From: Welwitschia mirabilis
Lineage: Eukaryota; Gnetophyta; Gnetopsida; Welwitschiales
DNA length: 29,279 nt
NCBI GenBank assembly: GCA_051453625.1
Contig: JBOZIK010000001.1
Location: forward strand, 145,220,448 to 145,249,726
Direction of reading: 5' to 3'
Under the pieces are notes generated by a model that was not told where the DNA came from, did no database searches, and was given only the letters and a program-made list of their open reading frames with translations. Made by a program: the position numbers and the translations under genes. This document shows, one piece after another, positions 28,799 through 29,279 of the stretch (position 1 is the first letter of the stretch; each line of letters starts with the position of its first letter).

Positions 28799-29279
28799 AT
28801 CAATGTAAATTCCTTTCCATAGGTGTGGAAAGGACAAACAATGCTTGTATTCTAGGGTAAGGTGGCCTAGANNNNNNNNNNNNNNNNNNNNNNNNNNNNN
28901 NNNNNNNNNNNNNNNNNNNNNNNNNNNNNNNNNNNNNNNNNNNNNNNNNNNNNNNNNNNNNNNNNNCACGAGACCTCACAGAACAAAGCAGTTGGTTAAA
29001 AGAAGGGGAAAAAATAGTGGTGGGGTTCGAGGGTAAGGAGGGGGAGGACTTCCAAAGGAGGGAAGTAACCTCTGAGTTGCTCCAAGGTATCCACAAAAGG
29101 AAGATGGAATAGGTTTTAAAGATGGGAATAGGGTTTCCAAATAGATCTCCTCCCAAGGCTAGGACAAAGGTGGGCATAATTATCTATCAGAGGGAAGAAG
29201 AGTACACCTTAGGTGTAGGCTTCCTTTATTACTTCTAAAACAAAACTTATCTCTCCCTTGTAAAAAGGAGGTTGCCTTA
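28799..29279. other. Non-coding right edge with a 95-N gap
   Basis: N at 28872-28966. The rest is purine-rich (GGGGTTCGAGGGTAAGGAGG at about 29020-29040) with no convincing gene. The last 100 bases (CTCTCCCTTGTAAAAAGGAGG) could be part of a repeat cut by the window edge. Confidence 0.45.

Noticed and set aside
28800-29177. Minus-strand frame of 125 residues
   Set aside because: Spans a 95-N gap and has no recognisable domain.

Overview
This window is plant nuclear DNA: AT-rich, intron-bearing and dominated by nested, decayed LTR retrotransposons. The initiator-Met-tRNA primer site next to the LTRs, the Ty1/copia and Athila/Tat-like Ty3/gypsy proteins, a 'putative plant transposon protein' ORF and one exon of a plant phospholipase D all indicate a seed plant, most likely an angiosperm. 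Eight runs of N interrupt it, nearly all inside repeats. No intact retroelement gene remains.

Layout. (1) 1-226 is a tandem array of 56-bp units built on the palindrome GGACGTCC. (2) About 240-3394 and 15943-17720 are the pol and gag halves of one minus-strand Ty3/gypsy element. (3) Splitting it is a minus-strand Ty1/copia (Sirevirus-like) composite at 3395-15942, flanked by near-identical 5-bp target duplications (GATTT/GATTC). The composite reads LTR1 - internal A - LTR2 - internal B (mostly missing) - LTR3, with LTR2 shared by both units. (4) A solo LTR of the same copia family lies at 18582-19727. (5) 19728-22408 holds unassigned DNA, a 96-nt foldback and a remnant LTR end. (6) One well-preserved phospholipase D exon with both splice sites lies at 22765-22913, minus strand. 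(7) A complete non-autonomous LTR element with a perfect ATGCA target duplication spans 23571-26390. (8) The rest is non-coding, with a diverged 370-380-bp direct repeat and a SINE-like stretch.

The most interesting system is the copia family. Besides gag-pol it carries a third ORF of about 358 codons between pol and the 3' LTR, with an NLS-like basic patch and an acidic tail, present in both units. The same GGACGTCC-type motif is clustered in two places: the U3 of every LTR, in pairs 22 bp apart every 56 bp upstream of a conserved TATAAAAA box, and the spacer directly upstream of the third ORF, where copy A also has a TATAAAAT. Both transcription units may therefore use one control motif, read either by host bZIP factors (the ACGT/C-box core) or by the third ORF's own product. 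Most altered motifs are GGATGTCC or GGACATCC, as expected from deamination of a methylated central CpG. Several lost catalytic residues are also G-to-A on the element's sense strand.
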